Positions 9,161-16,314 of a stretch of 33,013 bases of DNA are shown piece by piece. The number at the start of each line of letters is the position of its first letter. Position 1 is the first letter of the stretch. The position numbers and the translations under genes were made by a program. The notes below the pieces were generated by a model that ran no database searches, was not told where the DNA came from, and saw nothing but the letters and a program-made list of their open reading frames with translations. Source of the DNA: Gelidibacter sp038243395 (GTDB taxonomy: Bacteria; Bacteroidota; Bacteroidia; Flavobacteriales; Flavobacteriaceae); contig JBBSRC010000047.1 of the NCBI GenBank assembly GCA_038243395.1, forward strand, positions 1 through 33,013, given 5' to 3'.

Positions 9161-9859
9161 ATGATTCAAGAAAAAAATTCAGAAACCGTTCAATTTAATC
9201 CTAAGTTAAATGGTTTCAGTATCGAAGATATGGGCGATGACCATTTATATAATGGACTTCAAACACCCATGAAAAAAGATGCATTTAAACTTTCGGATAA
9301 GGAAAAAAAGCAACGCATTGCGCTTCTATTCGAAGAAATTATGGAGGTCATGGGAATGGATATAAACGACGACTCTCTACAAGGTACTCCAGATCGTGTC
9401 GCAAAAATGTATATTGATGAGATTTTCTCTGGCTTGAATCCTGCAAACAAACCTAAAATTACATTGTTCGATAACAAATACCAATACAATCAAATGTTGG
9501 TGGAAAAGAATATCACGTTCTACTCAAATTGCGAACATCATTTTGTGCCGATTTTTGGGAAAGCACACGTCGCCTACATTTCTTCAGGAAAAGTTATTGG
9601 TTTATCTAAGTTGAACCGTATTGTGCAGTATTATTCGAAGCGTCCTCAAGTTCAGGAACGTTTAACCAATCAAATTGCGGAAGATTTAAAACAGATCTTA
9701 GGAACGGAAGATGTTGCGGTTATCCTTGATGCCAAACACTTGTGCGTTTCATCACGAGGCATTAAAGATGAATCCTCGGCGACGGTAACCTCCTATTACG
9801 GTGGAAAATTTAATACTCCAGAAAAAATTGCTGAATTGCAAAACTATTTAAAAAATTAA
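9161..9859 (+). CDS. folE: GTP cyclohydrolase I
   Basis: 232 residues, normal for type IA FolE. The enzyme converts GTP to 7,8-dihydroneopterin triphosphate, the entry to folate and other pterins. The GTPDRVAKMY motif is at 75-84. The zinc site is visible as Cys124 and His127 (in NCEHHF) plus Cys195 in HLCVSSRG, equivalent to Cys110, His113 and Cys181 of the E. coli enzyme; His126 matches the catalytic His112. It sits in the photolyase island, which fits a role in supplying a pterin/folate antenna cofactor, though it may simply serve general folate synthesis. The 74-aa gene follows after 4 bases. Confidence 0.97.
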   Translation: MIQEKNSETVQFNPKLNGFSIEDMGDDHLYNGLQTPMKKDAFKLSDKEKKQRIALLFEEIMEVMGMDINDDSLQGTPDRVAKMYIDEIFSGLNPANKPKITLFDNKYQYNQMLVEKNITFYSNCEHHFVPIFGKAHVAYISSGKVIGLSKLNRIVQYYSKRPQVQERLTNQIAEDLKQILGTEDVAVILDAKHLCVSSRGIKDESSATVTSYYGGKFNTPEKIAELQNYLKN

Positions 9860-9863
9860 AACT

Positions 9864-10088
9864 ATGGACATTATTCAAGAAGCACTCGAATTTGAACAAC
9901 AAAAGTTAAGATCACTTTCTACAAGTGACAGAATTGAAATTTCAAGAAAAGCTAAAGCCTTGGTATTAGGCTTAAATGAAATTTATAAGCGCAAGAAAGA
10001 TGAACATATTATGGACATCATGAAGCGTATTACTGTAATTAAACGTAAAGTTGAGAAACGTCTGCATGGCAGATCTTTATTAACCTAA
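9864..10088 (+). CDS. Small basic helical protein, paralogue 1
   Basis: 74 residues, Lys/Arg-rich, predicted by eye to be nearly all helical, with no membrane segment, Cys pair or known domain that I recognise. The core EALEFEQQKLRSLSTSDRIE and the following GLNEIYKRKKDE and IMDIMKR segments align without gaps to the protein at 12082-12339; I count 60 identical residues of 70. It begins 4 bases after the folE stop, so it is co-transcribed with folE. Nucleotide similarity to the paralogue is also high, pointing to fairly recent duplication or strong constraint. Function unknown. Confidence 0.85.
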   Translation: MDIIQEALEFEQQKLRSLSTSDRIEISRKAKALVLGLNEIYKRKKDEHIMDIMKRITVIKRKVEKRLHGRSLLT

Positions 10089-10124
10089 ACCTTTAAACGG
10101 CCGTGCAATAAGACTTTTAAAATT

Positions 10125-10172
10125 GGTGTAAATTTGGAAAAAAAGTTTATCACCAGTTTCAAATTTTACACC
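10125..10172. promoter_or_regulatory. Long inverted repeat between small helical gene and SDR gene
   Basis: GGTGTAAATTTG (10125-10136) is complementary to CAAATTTTACACC (10160-10172) with one bulged T and a 23-base loop. It lies 33 bases before the SDR start. It could be a hairpin in the leader, a weak terminator of the folE operon, or a dimer operator; no T-tract follows directly. Confidence 0.4.
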
Positions 10173-10205
10173 TTCAGAGCATAGCCAAGTAAAATTTTAA
10201 AATAA

Positions 10206-10889
10206 ATGAAAACCATCATCATCATTGGAGGCAGCAAGGGTATTGGCAAAGCGATAGCTCAAAAATTACTTCCCACTCATAATATTATAAATATTAGCCG
10301 AACAGCTCCTGAATACACTCACGAACATCTCACGCACCATTCTTGTGATATACTGACTGACGACTTACCGAATATTGAATCTGCAGACGGGCTGGTATAT
10401 TGCCCTGGAAGCATTAATCTTAAACCGATCAGTCGCTTGAGTTTAGACGATTTCAGAGCTGATTTTGAGATCAATGTTGTGGGTGCAGTTAAAAGTATTC
10501 AAGCCTATTTAGAGATCCTTAAAAAAGGTAACAACCCATCGATTCTTTTATTTAGTACGGTGGCTGCCAAACTGGGGATGCCTTTTCACGCCAGCATTGC
10601 GGCATCGAAATCTGGTGTTGAAGGTTTAGTGAAATCATTAGGTGCTGAACTGGCGACAACCTTACGTATTAACGCTATTGCTCCGACCGTGACAGATACC
10701 GATTTGGCTTCAAAATTATTGCGCAATGAAAAAATGATCGAGAATATGATTGAACGTCATCCCTTGAAAAAATTTCTAAAACCGGAAGAAGTTGCGGACA
10801 TGGCAGAATTCTTACTTTCTGAAAAATCAGCCTCCATCTCAGGTCAGATCTTTGAATTGGATTGTGGTATCGTGACCTTTAAGATTTAG
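10206..10889 (+). CDS. Short-chain dehydrogenase/reductase family protein lacking the catalytic Ser/Tyr
   Basis: 227 residues with a classical SDR outline: GGSKGIGK at 8-15 (cofactor glycine motif), Asn90 in the EINVVGA helix, Lys135, and the C-terminal SISGQIFELDCG. The triad is abnormal. Aligned on Lys135, the YxxxK position holds Ile131 (IAASK) and the Ser position 13 residues earlier holds Thr118 (FSTVAAK). A subgroup of SDRs encoded next to photolyases shows a similar substitution, as I recall, so this is more likely a family trait than a mutation. It may bind NAD(P) without normal SDR catalysis. Convergent with the DUF2911 gene and separated from it by a bidirectional terminator. Confidence 0.88.
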   Translation: MKTIIIIGGSKGIGKAIAQKLLPTHNIINISRTAPEYTHEHLTHHSCDILTDDLPNIESADGLVYCPGSINLKPISRLSLDDFRADFEINVVGAVKSIQAYLEILKKGNNPSILLFSTVAAKLGMPFHASIAASKSGVEGLVKSLGAELATTLRINAIAPTVTDTDLASKLLRNEKMIENMIERHPLKKFLKPEEVADMAEFLLSEKSASISGQIFELDCGIVTFKI

Positions 10890-10914
10890 AACAATTTCAT
10901 TCTTATTCTTGCAC

Positions 10915-10959
10915 AAAAAAACCTTTCAATCTCGAATTCGAGATATTGAAAGGTTTTTT
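10915..10959. terminator. Bidirectional intrinsic terminator
   Basis: The stem AACCTTTCAATCTCG / CGAGATATTGAAAGGTT has one extra base in the right arm and is flanked by an A-tract on the left and a T-tract on the right. It serves both the SDR gene and the convergent DUF2911 gene. Confidence 0.9.
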
Positions 10960-11011
10960 GATTAAATCTGTAGCGGCACAAGGCATTGTGACGCTACAAA
11001 TTAAAAATTTA

Positions 11012-11857
11012 TTACATTGCTCCCCATTCTTTTAAGGAATCTGTATTCATTTTGATATAATCTGGATTCCCAGCCTCTTTTGACGCTGCTAATGATTTTT
11101 TAGCAATTTCAATCGCTCCTTTTTTGTCTCCTGCTTTTGCATAAATTAAAGACTGTTGTCTCAATTGGTAAAACGCCGGTTTTGGAGTCATGGACATTGC
11201 CTTGTCTATCCATGTTTTGGCCTGTTTTGCATCCTTACCTTCTTGATGGTAATATACGGCCGCAGCATAATAATCTCCAGCACCTGGACCATTCATCATT
11301 TTATCGATACTTGATGCTACTATTTTTTCGGTTGGCACCTCAAATTTCACACCGGCGTATACGTTAGCCCACATAATGCCGAGTGTTGCACCATTACTTG
11401 TTAAATCGTCAAATCCCATAGTAAAGGTTTCGATATCCATTGGCAACGGAAAAATTTCGGCAGAAACTTTCGCTGCAATTTTTGATTCATCTAATTCTTG
11501 CGGAGCTCCCCAATTGCTAGCATTGGAATAAAATACAATCTCCCATTTATTTTCATTCGGAATTGCAAAAAGTGCATAAGTACCAGCTTTCAATTCTTTT
11601 CCTTCTACGGAAACATCCGTACTAAACGTAATTTTCGTATTGGTATTTGCACCCAAGCGCCAGACTTTTCCGTAAGGTACCAAATCGCCAAAAACTGTAC
11701 GTGCTCTCATATTTGGGCGAGAATATTCTAAAGAGATATCTGTTAATCCAACTACTTGTTCCACTTTAGAGAATGGACTAGGTTGTGGTGTTTGAATTTG
11801 AGCACTAGCTGCAAAAGTCGTTGCTAATACTGCAAGAGACAGCATAATTTTTTTCAT
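11012..11857 (-). CDS. DUF2911 domain exported protein with C-terminal TPR-like segment
   Basis: 281 residues. A clear Sec signal peptide (MKKIMLSLAVLATTFAASAQ, cut near residue 19) directs it to the periplasm or outside. The DUF2911 region runs from about 28 to 175, with LEYSRPNMRARTVFGDLVPYG and KVWRLGANTNTKITF typical of the family in Bacteroidota. The last ~90 residues carry two helical repeats of TPR character (YYAAAVYYHQEGKDAKQAKTW and LIYAKAGDKKGAIEIAKKSL). Function unknown. It is the only minus-strand gene within the photolyase island and has its own promoter region in the space shared with the divergent gene at 12082, so it may be unrelated to the island. Confidence 0.92.
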   Translation of the reverse strand: MKKIMLSLAVLATTFAASAQIQTPQPSPFSKVEQVVGLTDISLEYSRPNMRARTVFGDLVPYGKVWRLGANTNTKITFSTDVSVEGKELKAGTYALFAIPNENKWEIVFYSNASNWGAPQELDESKIAAKVSAEIFPLPMDIETFTMGFDDLTSNGATLGIMWANVYAGVKFEVPTEKIVASSIDKMMNGPGAGDYYAAAVYYHQEGKDAKQAKTWIDKAMSMTPKPAFYQLRQQSLIYAKAGDKKGAIEIAKKSLAASKEAGNPDYIKMNTDSLKEWGAM

Positions 11858-12011
11858 AACAAGTTATTTTTATATGGTTAATTAATTAATCAGGTAAAAT
11901 TACATCTTTTAAAACCCTCAATTGTTAATGAAATATTAAAATAATCCCGCTAGGATGTCTATGTTACTGAACTCCATTATATTAAACGCATCTAGATTAT
12001 CTTAAAACGAA

Positions 12012-12033
12012 ATGTTAAAGATTGTTTAATGTT
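12012..12033 (+). promoter_or_regulatory. Shared TGTT-repeat operator candidate, copy B
   Basis: ATGTTAA-N4-TGTTTAATGTT, identical at all 18 fixed bases to the copy at 8344-8365. TGTT steps start at 12013, 12023 and 12030. It ends 24 bases before a -7-like element TATATTCG (12058-12065), 10 bases closer than in copy A, a difference of one helical turn. It lies between divergent genes but is oriented as copy A relative to the rightward gene. Confidence 0.55.
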
Positions 12034-12081
12034 ATATGAAAAATATTGAACGTTCTGTATATTCGCATTTAAATTAATATC

Positions 12082-12339
12082 ATGGCAAAAGAGAATAATA
12101 TTTCAAGTCAGGAAATCATAAACGAAGCACTTGAATTTGAGCAACTAAAATTAAGATCGCTTTCTACAAGTGACAGAATAGAAATTTCGAGAAAAGCCAA
12201 AACCTTAATTTTAGGCTTGAACGAAATTTATAAACGTAAAAAAGATGAACAGATCATGGACATCATGAAACGTTTGACTGTTATAAAACAAAAAGTTGAA
12301 AAACGACTAAAAGGTAAACCTTTAACTGCTACTAGTTAA
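12082..12339 (+). CDS. Small basic helical protein, paralogue 2
   Basis: 85 residues. Residues 11-80 align without gaps to the 74-aa protein at 9864-10088 (60 of 70 identical by my count), with an extra 10-residue N-terminus (MAKENNISSQ). It is all-helical, basic and without a recognised domain. Differences between the copies are conservative (V/I, I/L, R/K), so both appear to be under protein-level selection. Unlike its paralogue it has its own promoter region, which carries motif copy B. tspO follows after 135 bases. Function unknown. Confidence 0.86.
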   Translation: MAKENNISSQEIINEALEFEQLKLRSLSTSDRIEISRKAKTLILGLNEIYKRKKDEQIMDIMKRLTVIKQKVEKRLKGKPLTATS

Positions 12340-12357
12340 TAATCCTTTAAGTTCGTG

Positions 12358-12469
12358 TTTTATGCAGTACTATTATAATTACTAGTATCCAACGATTCTA
12401 ACTTCTAGCATAAAAAATTAAATTTAGAATCAAGTATGAAGAAGATGTTATCAAACAAGAAACTTGATT
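12358..12469 (+). promoter_or_regulatory. Nested dyads in the leader of tspO
   Basis: Three perfect 8-base inverted repeats occur in 112 bases: TTTTATGC/GCATAAAA (12358-12365, 12408-12415), GATTCTAA/TTAGAATC (12394-12401, 12424-12431) and AATCAAGT/ACTTGATT (12428-12435, 12462-12469). The second and third share the bases AATC at 12428-12431, so those two hairpins exclude each other. The last arm ends 5 bases before the tspO start codon. In AT-rich DNA some of this could be chance. Confidence 0.35.
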
Positions 12470-12474
12470 AAACA

Positions 12475-12936
12475 ATGAAATTCTTCAAACATTTCCTCCT
12501 ATTTCTAATCATCAACTTTGGTGCCTTAGGACTTGGTATTTTACTCATGGGAAATGGCCCAACAAGCGATTGGTATACCTCATTAAATCAAGCCCCTTGG
12601 ACTCCTCCAAATGGGGCTTTTGGTATTAGTTGGACTCTGATCATGATCTGTTTCTCCATTTTCATGACCTTGCTTTATATTAAAAGCCCAACACATAAAG
12701 TTATTTGGCTCTTCGTCATTCAGTTCCTTTTAAATGTCGCATGGAATTTTGTCTTTTTTAACCAACATTTAGTTACAGCAGGATTAGTTGTCATTCTCGG
12801 ATTGACTTTTGTAGTGACGGTATTTTTATTTTCTTATTTGAAATTGATGAAGGCAAAAACACTATTGATCCTCCCCTATTTTATTTGGATTTGTATTGCC
12901 AGCTCGCTTAATCTATATATCTTCCTAAATAACTAA
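12475..12936 (+). CDS. tspO: TspO/MBR family tryptophan-rich sensory protein
   Basis: 153 residues, the usual length, with five hydrophobic membrane segments (about 5-25, 48-68, 76-96, 101-121, 130-150). Family marks are the WTPPNGAFG loop at 42-50, NVAWNFVFF at 87-95 and the final Trp138 helix (PYFIWICIASSLNLY). TspO proteins bind porphyrins and cholesterol-like ligands and in bacteria are linked to oxygen, light and tetrapyrrole stress. Location upstream of an SRPBCC protein and photolyase on the same strand suggests a light- or photo-oxidative-stress role here; that is inference from context. The leader contains overlapping dyads. Confidence 0.94.
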   Translation: MKFFKHFLLFLIINFGALGLGILLMGNGPTSDWYTSLNQAPWTPPNGAFGISWTLIMICFSIFMTLLYIKSPTHKVIWLFVIQFLLNVAWNFVFFNQHLVTAGLVVILGLTFVVTVFLFSYLKLMKAKTLLILPYFIWICIASSLNLYIFLNN

Positions 12937-13057
12937 ATTTTTATTTTCTGATAAATTAAACGAAGGGATCTTCATTATATAAACGACACGACACTTTATC
13001 AGCTAATTATATGCCCTCACTATAAAAAATGATATTAAAATATTAATTATCCTTTCA

Positions 13058-13537
13058 ATGAAAATATACACGCTCCACAAAAAGCAAAGTCTTCCAATTA
13101 GCATTGAAACAGCTTGGGATTTTCTTTCTGATCCAAACAATTTAAAAACCATTACCCCCGATTATATGGGTTTCCATATTCTATCTGGAGCCGATCGGCC
13201 GATGTATGCTGGCCAGATAATCCAGTATATCGTGACTCCAGTTTTAGGTATTAAGACAAAATGGGTCACAGAAATCACCCATAGCGTGACCCATAAATAT
13301 TTTGTGGACGAGCAACGCTATGGCCCTTATGCACTTTGGCATCATAAACATTTTATCAAGGGAATTGAAGGTGGTGTGGAGATGGAAGATATCATTGATT
13401 ACAAATTACCTTTCGGAGTTTTGGGGCAACTGGCACATCCTATTTTGGTAAAGCCTAAACTGCAAGAAATCTTTGACTACCGACAAAAAAAGCTGGAGGC
13501 GATGTTCGGAATCTATGATCAAACACTTATAAAGTAA
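13058..13537 (+). CDS. SRPBCC (START/Bet v 1-like) ligand-binding family protein
   Basis: 159 residues. The opening LHKKQSLPISIETAWDFLSD and PNNLKTITPDYMGF, the central ALWHHKHFIKG and the ending VKPKLQEIFDYRQKKLEAMFG are characteristic of the SRPBCC group often annotated as cell-division inhibitor (SulA-like) beside photolyases and SDRs. The helix-grip fold binds hydrophobic ligands; the ligand here is unknown and I see no basis for a real cell-division role. It ends 24 bases before the photolyase start, so both are likely on one transcript. A perfect 8-base dyad CTGATAAA/TTTATCAG (12948-12955, 12995-13002) lies in the 121-base gap upstream. Confidence 0.88.
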   Translation: MKIYTLHKKQSLPISIETAWDFLSDPNNLKTITPDYMGFHILSGADRPMYAGQIIQYIVTPVLGIKTKWVTEITHSVTHKYFVDEQRYGPYALWHHKHFIKGIEGGVEMEDIIDYKLPFGVLGQLAHPILVKPKLQEIFDYRQKKLEAMFGIYDQTLIK

Positions 13538-13561
13538 AAGAGAAACTACACTCCTGAATTT

Positions 13562-14866
13562 ATGAAAAAAACCATAAACATCTTCTGGTTCCGTCGTGAT
13601 TTAAGATTGGACGACAATGTCGGATTTTACGAGGCTTTGCAATCAGAACATCCCATAATGCCGATTTTTATATTTGATTCTGAAATTTTAGAACGACTTC
13701 CCCAAGATGACGCCCGAGTGACTTTCATTTTTGATACCCTTCAGAAAATGCGACTTAAGCTTCAGGAAAATTATGAGAGCAGTATTGGTATATATCACGG
13801 AAAGCCTCTAGAAGTTTTTACAAAGCTTATTGAAAACTATGCCATTCATGAAGTGTATACCAATCACGACTATGAGCCTTATGCCCAGGAACGCGACACC
13901 GCCATAAAGAATTTCCTATCTGATAATAATATCGAATTCAAAACTTATAAAGATCAGGTCATTTTTGAAAAAGATGAAGTGGTAAAAAAAGATGGCGATC
14001 CTTATATCGTTTACACTCCTTATATGAAGATTTGGAAAGAAAAATTCAAAACTTATAAGTTAGAAATCCTTGTTACGGAATCACATCTTAAAAATTTAGT
14101 AAAAAACACGCGACTACCAAATGTAAGCTTATCAGACATTGGATTTAAAACATCGTCCCAAAAAATCTCGGATTATGAAGTCACACCAGGTTTAATTCAA
14201 GCCTACGAAAAAACCAGAAACTTCCCCGCTCAAGATAGCACTTCAAGATTGGGACCACATCTACGTTTCGGAACCGTCAGCGTGCGTAAGATGATCAAAA
14301 AAGCAGTTGCTGAACAGAATGAAATCTTTTGGCAGGAACTCATTTGGCGCGAATTTTTTATGCAAATCCTATGGCATTTTCCACACACGGTTACTGAAAG
14401 TTTTAAATCGAAATACGACCGGATTGAATGGCGCAATAATGAGAGTGAATTTAAAAAATGGTGTGAGGGAAAAACTGGTTATCCGCTGGTTGATGCCGGC
14501 ATGCGCCAATTGAATACTACAGGATTTATGCACAATCGTGTGCGGATGTTGGTGGGCAGTTTTTTATGTAAACATCTCTTAATTGATTGGCGTTGGGGAG
14601 AAGCCTATTTTGCCGAAAAATTGCATGATTATGAAATGTCCAGCAATATTGGAAATTGGCAATGGGTGGCAGGCAGTGGCGTTGACGCGGCACCGTATTT
14701 CCGCATTTTTAATCCGACAACACAAATTGAAAAATTTGATAAAGACTTTAAATATATCAAAAAATGGGTTTCCGAATTTCAGGAATCAAGCTATCCCGAA
14801 AAAATGGTGGATCATAAAGAAGCTCGAGAGCGCTGTTTAGCAACTTATAAAAGGGCATTGGATTAA
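13562..14866 (+). CDS. phrB: Deoxyribodipyrimidine photolyase (class I, cryptochrome/photolyase family)
   Basis: 434 residues. The N-terminal alpha/beta antenna domain starts with IFWFRRDLRLDDN (7-19), and the FAD domain runs from about 205 to the end. The electron-transfer Trp triad is intact with E. coli spacing: Trp290, Trp343 and Trp366 correspond to Trp306, 359 and 382 (gaps of 53 and 23 residues). Asn362 matches Asn378 near the flavin, and Glu259/Trp262 match the lesion-binding Glu274/Trp277. It should repair cyclobutane pyrimidine dimers in blue light. (6-4) or signalling cryptochrome activity is less likely, given the class I features. The antenna pigment is not readable by eye; folate is possible given folE in the island. 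It ends the island. Confidence 0.95.
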   Translation: MKKTINIFWFRRDLRLDDNVGFYEALQSEHPIMPIFIFDSEILERLPQDDARVTFIFDTLQKMRLKLQENYESSIGIYHGKPLEVFTKLIENYAIHEVYTNHDYEPYAQERDTAIKNFLSDNNIEFKTYKDQVIFEKDEVVKKDGDPYIVYTPYMKIWKEKFKTYKLEILVTESHLKNLVKNTRLPNVSLSDIGFKTSSQKISDYEVTPGLIQAYEKTRNFPAQDSTSRLGPHLRFGTVSVRKMIKKAVAEQNEIFWQELIWREFFMQILWHFPHTVTESFKSKYDRIEWRNNESEFKKWCEGKTGYPLVDAGMRQLNTTGFMHNRVRMLVGSFLCKHLLIDWRWGEAYFAEKLHDYEMSSNIGNWQWVAGSGVDAAPYFRIFNPTTQIEKFDKDFKYIKKWVSEFQESSYPEKMVDHKEARERCLATYKRALD

Positions 14867-14942
14867 TCACTAAGCTTTGTAGCATTTGTTCAAAAACCTG
14901 CAGCAAATGACCAGTAATTATGAAATCTAAACCTTTGAATAT

Positions 14943-14972
14943 AAAATGCCTCAATCACTTGAGGCATTTTTT
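14943..14972. terminator. Bidirectional intrinsic terminator between photolyase and murA
   Basis: A perfect 12-base stem AAAATGCCTCAA / TTGAGGCATTTT with a 4-base loop and T-tracts on both strands, placed between two convergent genes. Confidence 0.92.
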
Positions 14973-14997
14973 AATGATATACTATTTGTTATCGATT

Positions 14998-16308
14998 CTA
15001 ACTCACTCGCGTAATCTTCGCACCAATCGCTCGCAAACGCTCATCAATACGTTCATAACCACGATCAATCTGTTCGATATTATGAATTGTCGATGTGCCT
15101 TTTGCTGATAAAGCAGCAATCAATAGTGAAATCCCAGCTCTAATATCTGGAGACGTCATTGTCGTCGCTTTTAAGGTCGATTTGAAATCATGTCCAATAA
15201 CGGTAGCACGATGCGGATCACAAAGTATGATTTTCGCGCCCATATCGATCAATTTATCCACAAAGAACAATCGGCTTTCAAACATTTTTTGATGTACTAA
15301 CACAGCACCTCTCGCTTGTGTGGCAATTACTATTATTATACTCAGTAAATCGGGTGTAAATCCAGGCCAAGGTGCATCTGAAACAGTTAAAATTGAACCA
15401 TCAATGTAATTTTGGATTTCATAACCGTCTTTATGTACAGGAATATGGATGTCATCCCCTTTTCTCTCTACAGTAATCCCCAGTTTTCTAAAAACATTTG
15501 GGATCTGTCCTAAATCATCCCAACTGACGTTTTTAATGGTCAATTCACTTTTGGTCATGGCTGCTAATCCTATCCAGCTCCCTATTTCAATCATGTCGGG
15601 CAACATTCTGTGTCCTGTGCCTCCCAAAGCGTCTACCCCTTCAATGATTAACATATTGGAACCAACACCGCTGATTTTGGCACCCATTCTGTTCAGCATT
15701 TTACACAACTGTTGCAAATATGGTTCGCAAGCAGCATTGTAAATAGTAGTGATGCCTTCGGCCAATACTGCCGCCATGACGATATTGGCCGTTCCTGTTA
15801 CTGAAGCTTCGTCCAAAAGCATGTAAGCGCCTTTTAATCGATCAGCTTCAACACCGTAAAAATGCTCTTCACGATTATAGCGGAATTTAGCTCCTAAATT
15901 TATAAAACCTTCAAAATGGGTATCCACGCGTCGACGTCCAATTTTATCACCTCCCGGTTTTGGAATGTAACCTTTACCAAAACGTGCCAAAAGAGGACCA
16001 ACAATCATGATAGACCCTCGCAGGCCCTTACCGTCTTCTTTAAATTCAGCCGATTCAAGGTAACTCATATTCACGTCATCCGCTTGAAAAGTGTACGAAC
16101 CAGAACCAATTTTATGGATCCTGACCCCCAAATTTTCTAAAAGCGAAATCAGTTTATTGACGTCAATAATGTCTGGGATATTATGAATCGTAACAAGTTC
16201 TGGGGTAAGCAAAACAGCGCATAGAATTTGTAGTGCTTCGTTTTTAGCGCCTTGAGGTTGGATACTTCCGTTTAATTGATGACCTCCTTCAATTATAAAT
16301 GTTGCCAT
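14998..16308 (-). CDS. murA: UDP-N-acetylglucosamine 1-carboxyvinyltransferase
   Basis: 436 residues, full length. Catalyses the first committed step of peptidoglycan synthesis, transfer of enolpyruvyl from PEP to UDP-GlcNAc. Lys22-Asn23 (QGAKNEALQ) are the conserved substrate-binding residues. The catalytic loop reads PKPGGDKIGRRRVD: Asp121 stands where E. coli has Cys115, the residue alkylated by fosfomycin. Cys-to-Asp MurA enzymes (for example in Mycobacterium tuberculosis) are active and intrinsically insensitive to fosfomycin, so the same is expected here. It starts 6 bases after the DUF4290 stop and is probably co-transcribed with it. Convergent with the photolyase gene. Confidence 0.97.
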   Translation of the reverse strand: MATFIIEGGHQLNGSIQPQGAKNEALQILCAVLLTPELVTIHNIPDIIDVNKLISLLENLGVRIHKIGSGSYTFQADDVNMSYLESAEFKEDGKGLRGSIMIVGPLLARFGKGYIPKPGGDKIGRRRVDTHFEGFINLGAKFRYNREEHFYGVEADRLKGAYMLLDEASVTGTANIVMAAVLAEGITTIYNAACEPYLQQLCKMLNRMGAKISGVGSNMLIIEGVDALGGTGHRMLPDMIEIGSWIGLAAMTKSELTIKNVSWDDLGQIPNVFRKLGITVERKGDDIHIPVHKDGYEIQNYIDGSILTVSDAPWPGFTPDLLSIIIVIATQARGAVLVHQKMFESRLFFVDKLIDMGAKIILCDPHRATVIGHDFKSTLKATTMTSPDIRAGISLLIAALSAKGTSTIHNIEQIDRGYERIDERLRAIGAKITRVS

Positions 16309-16314
16309 GTATGG

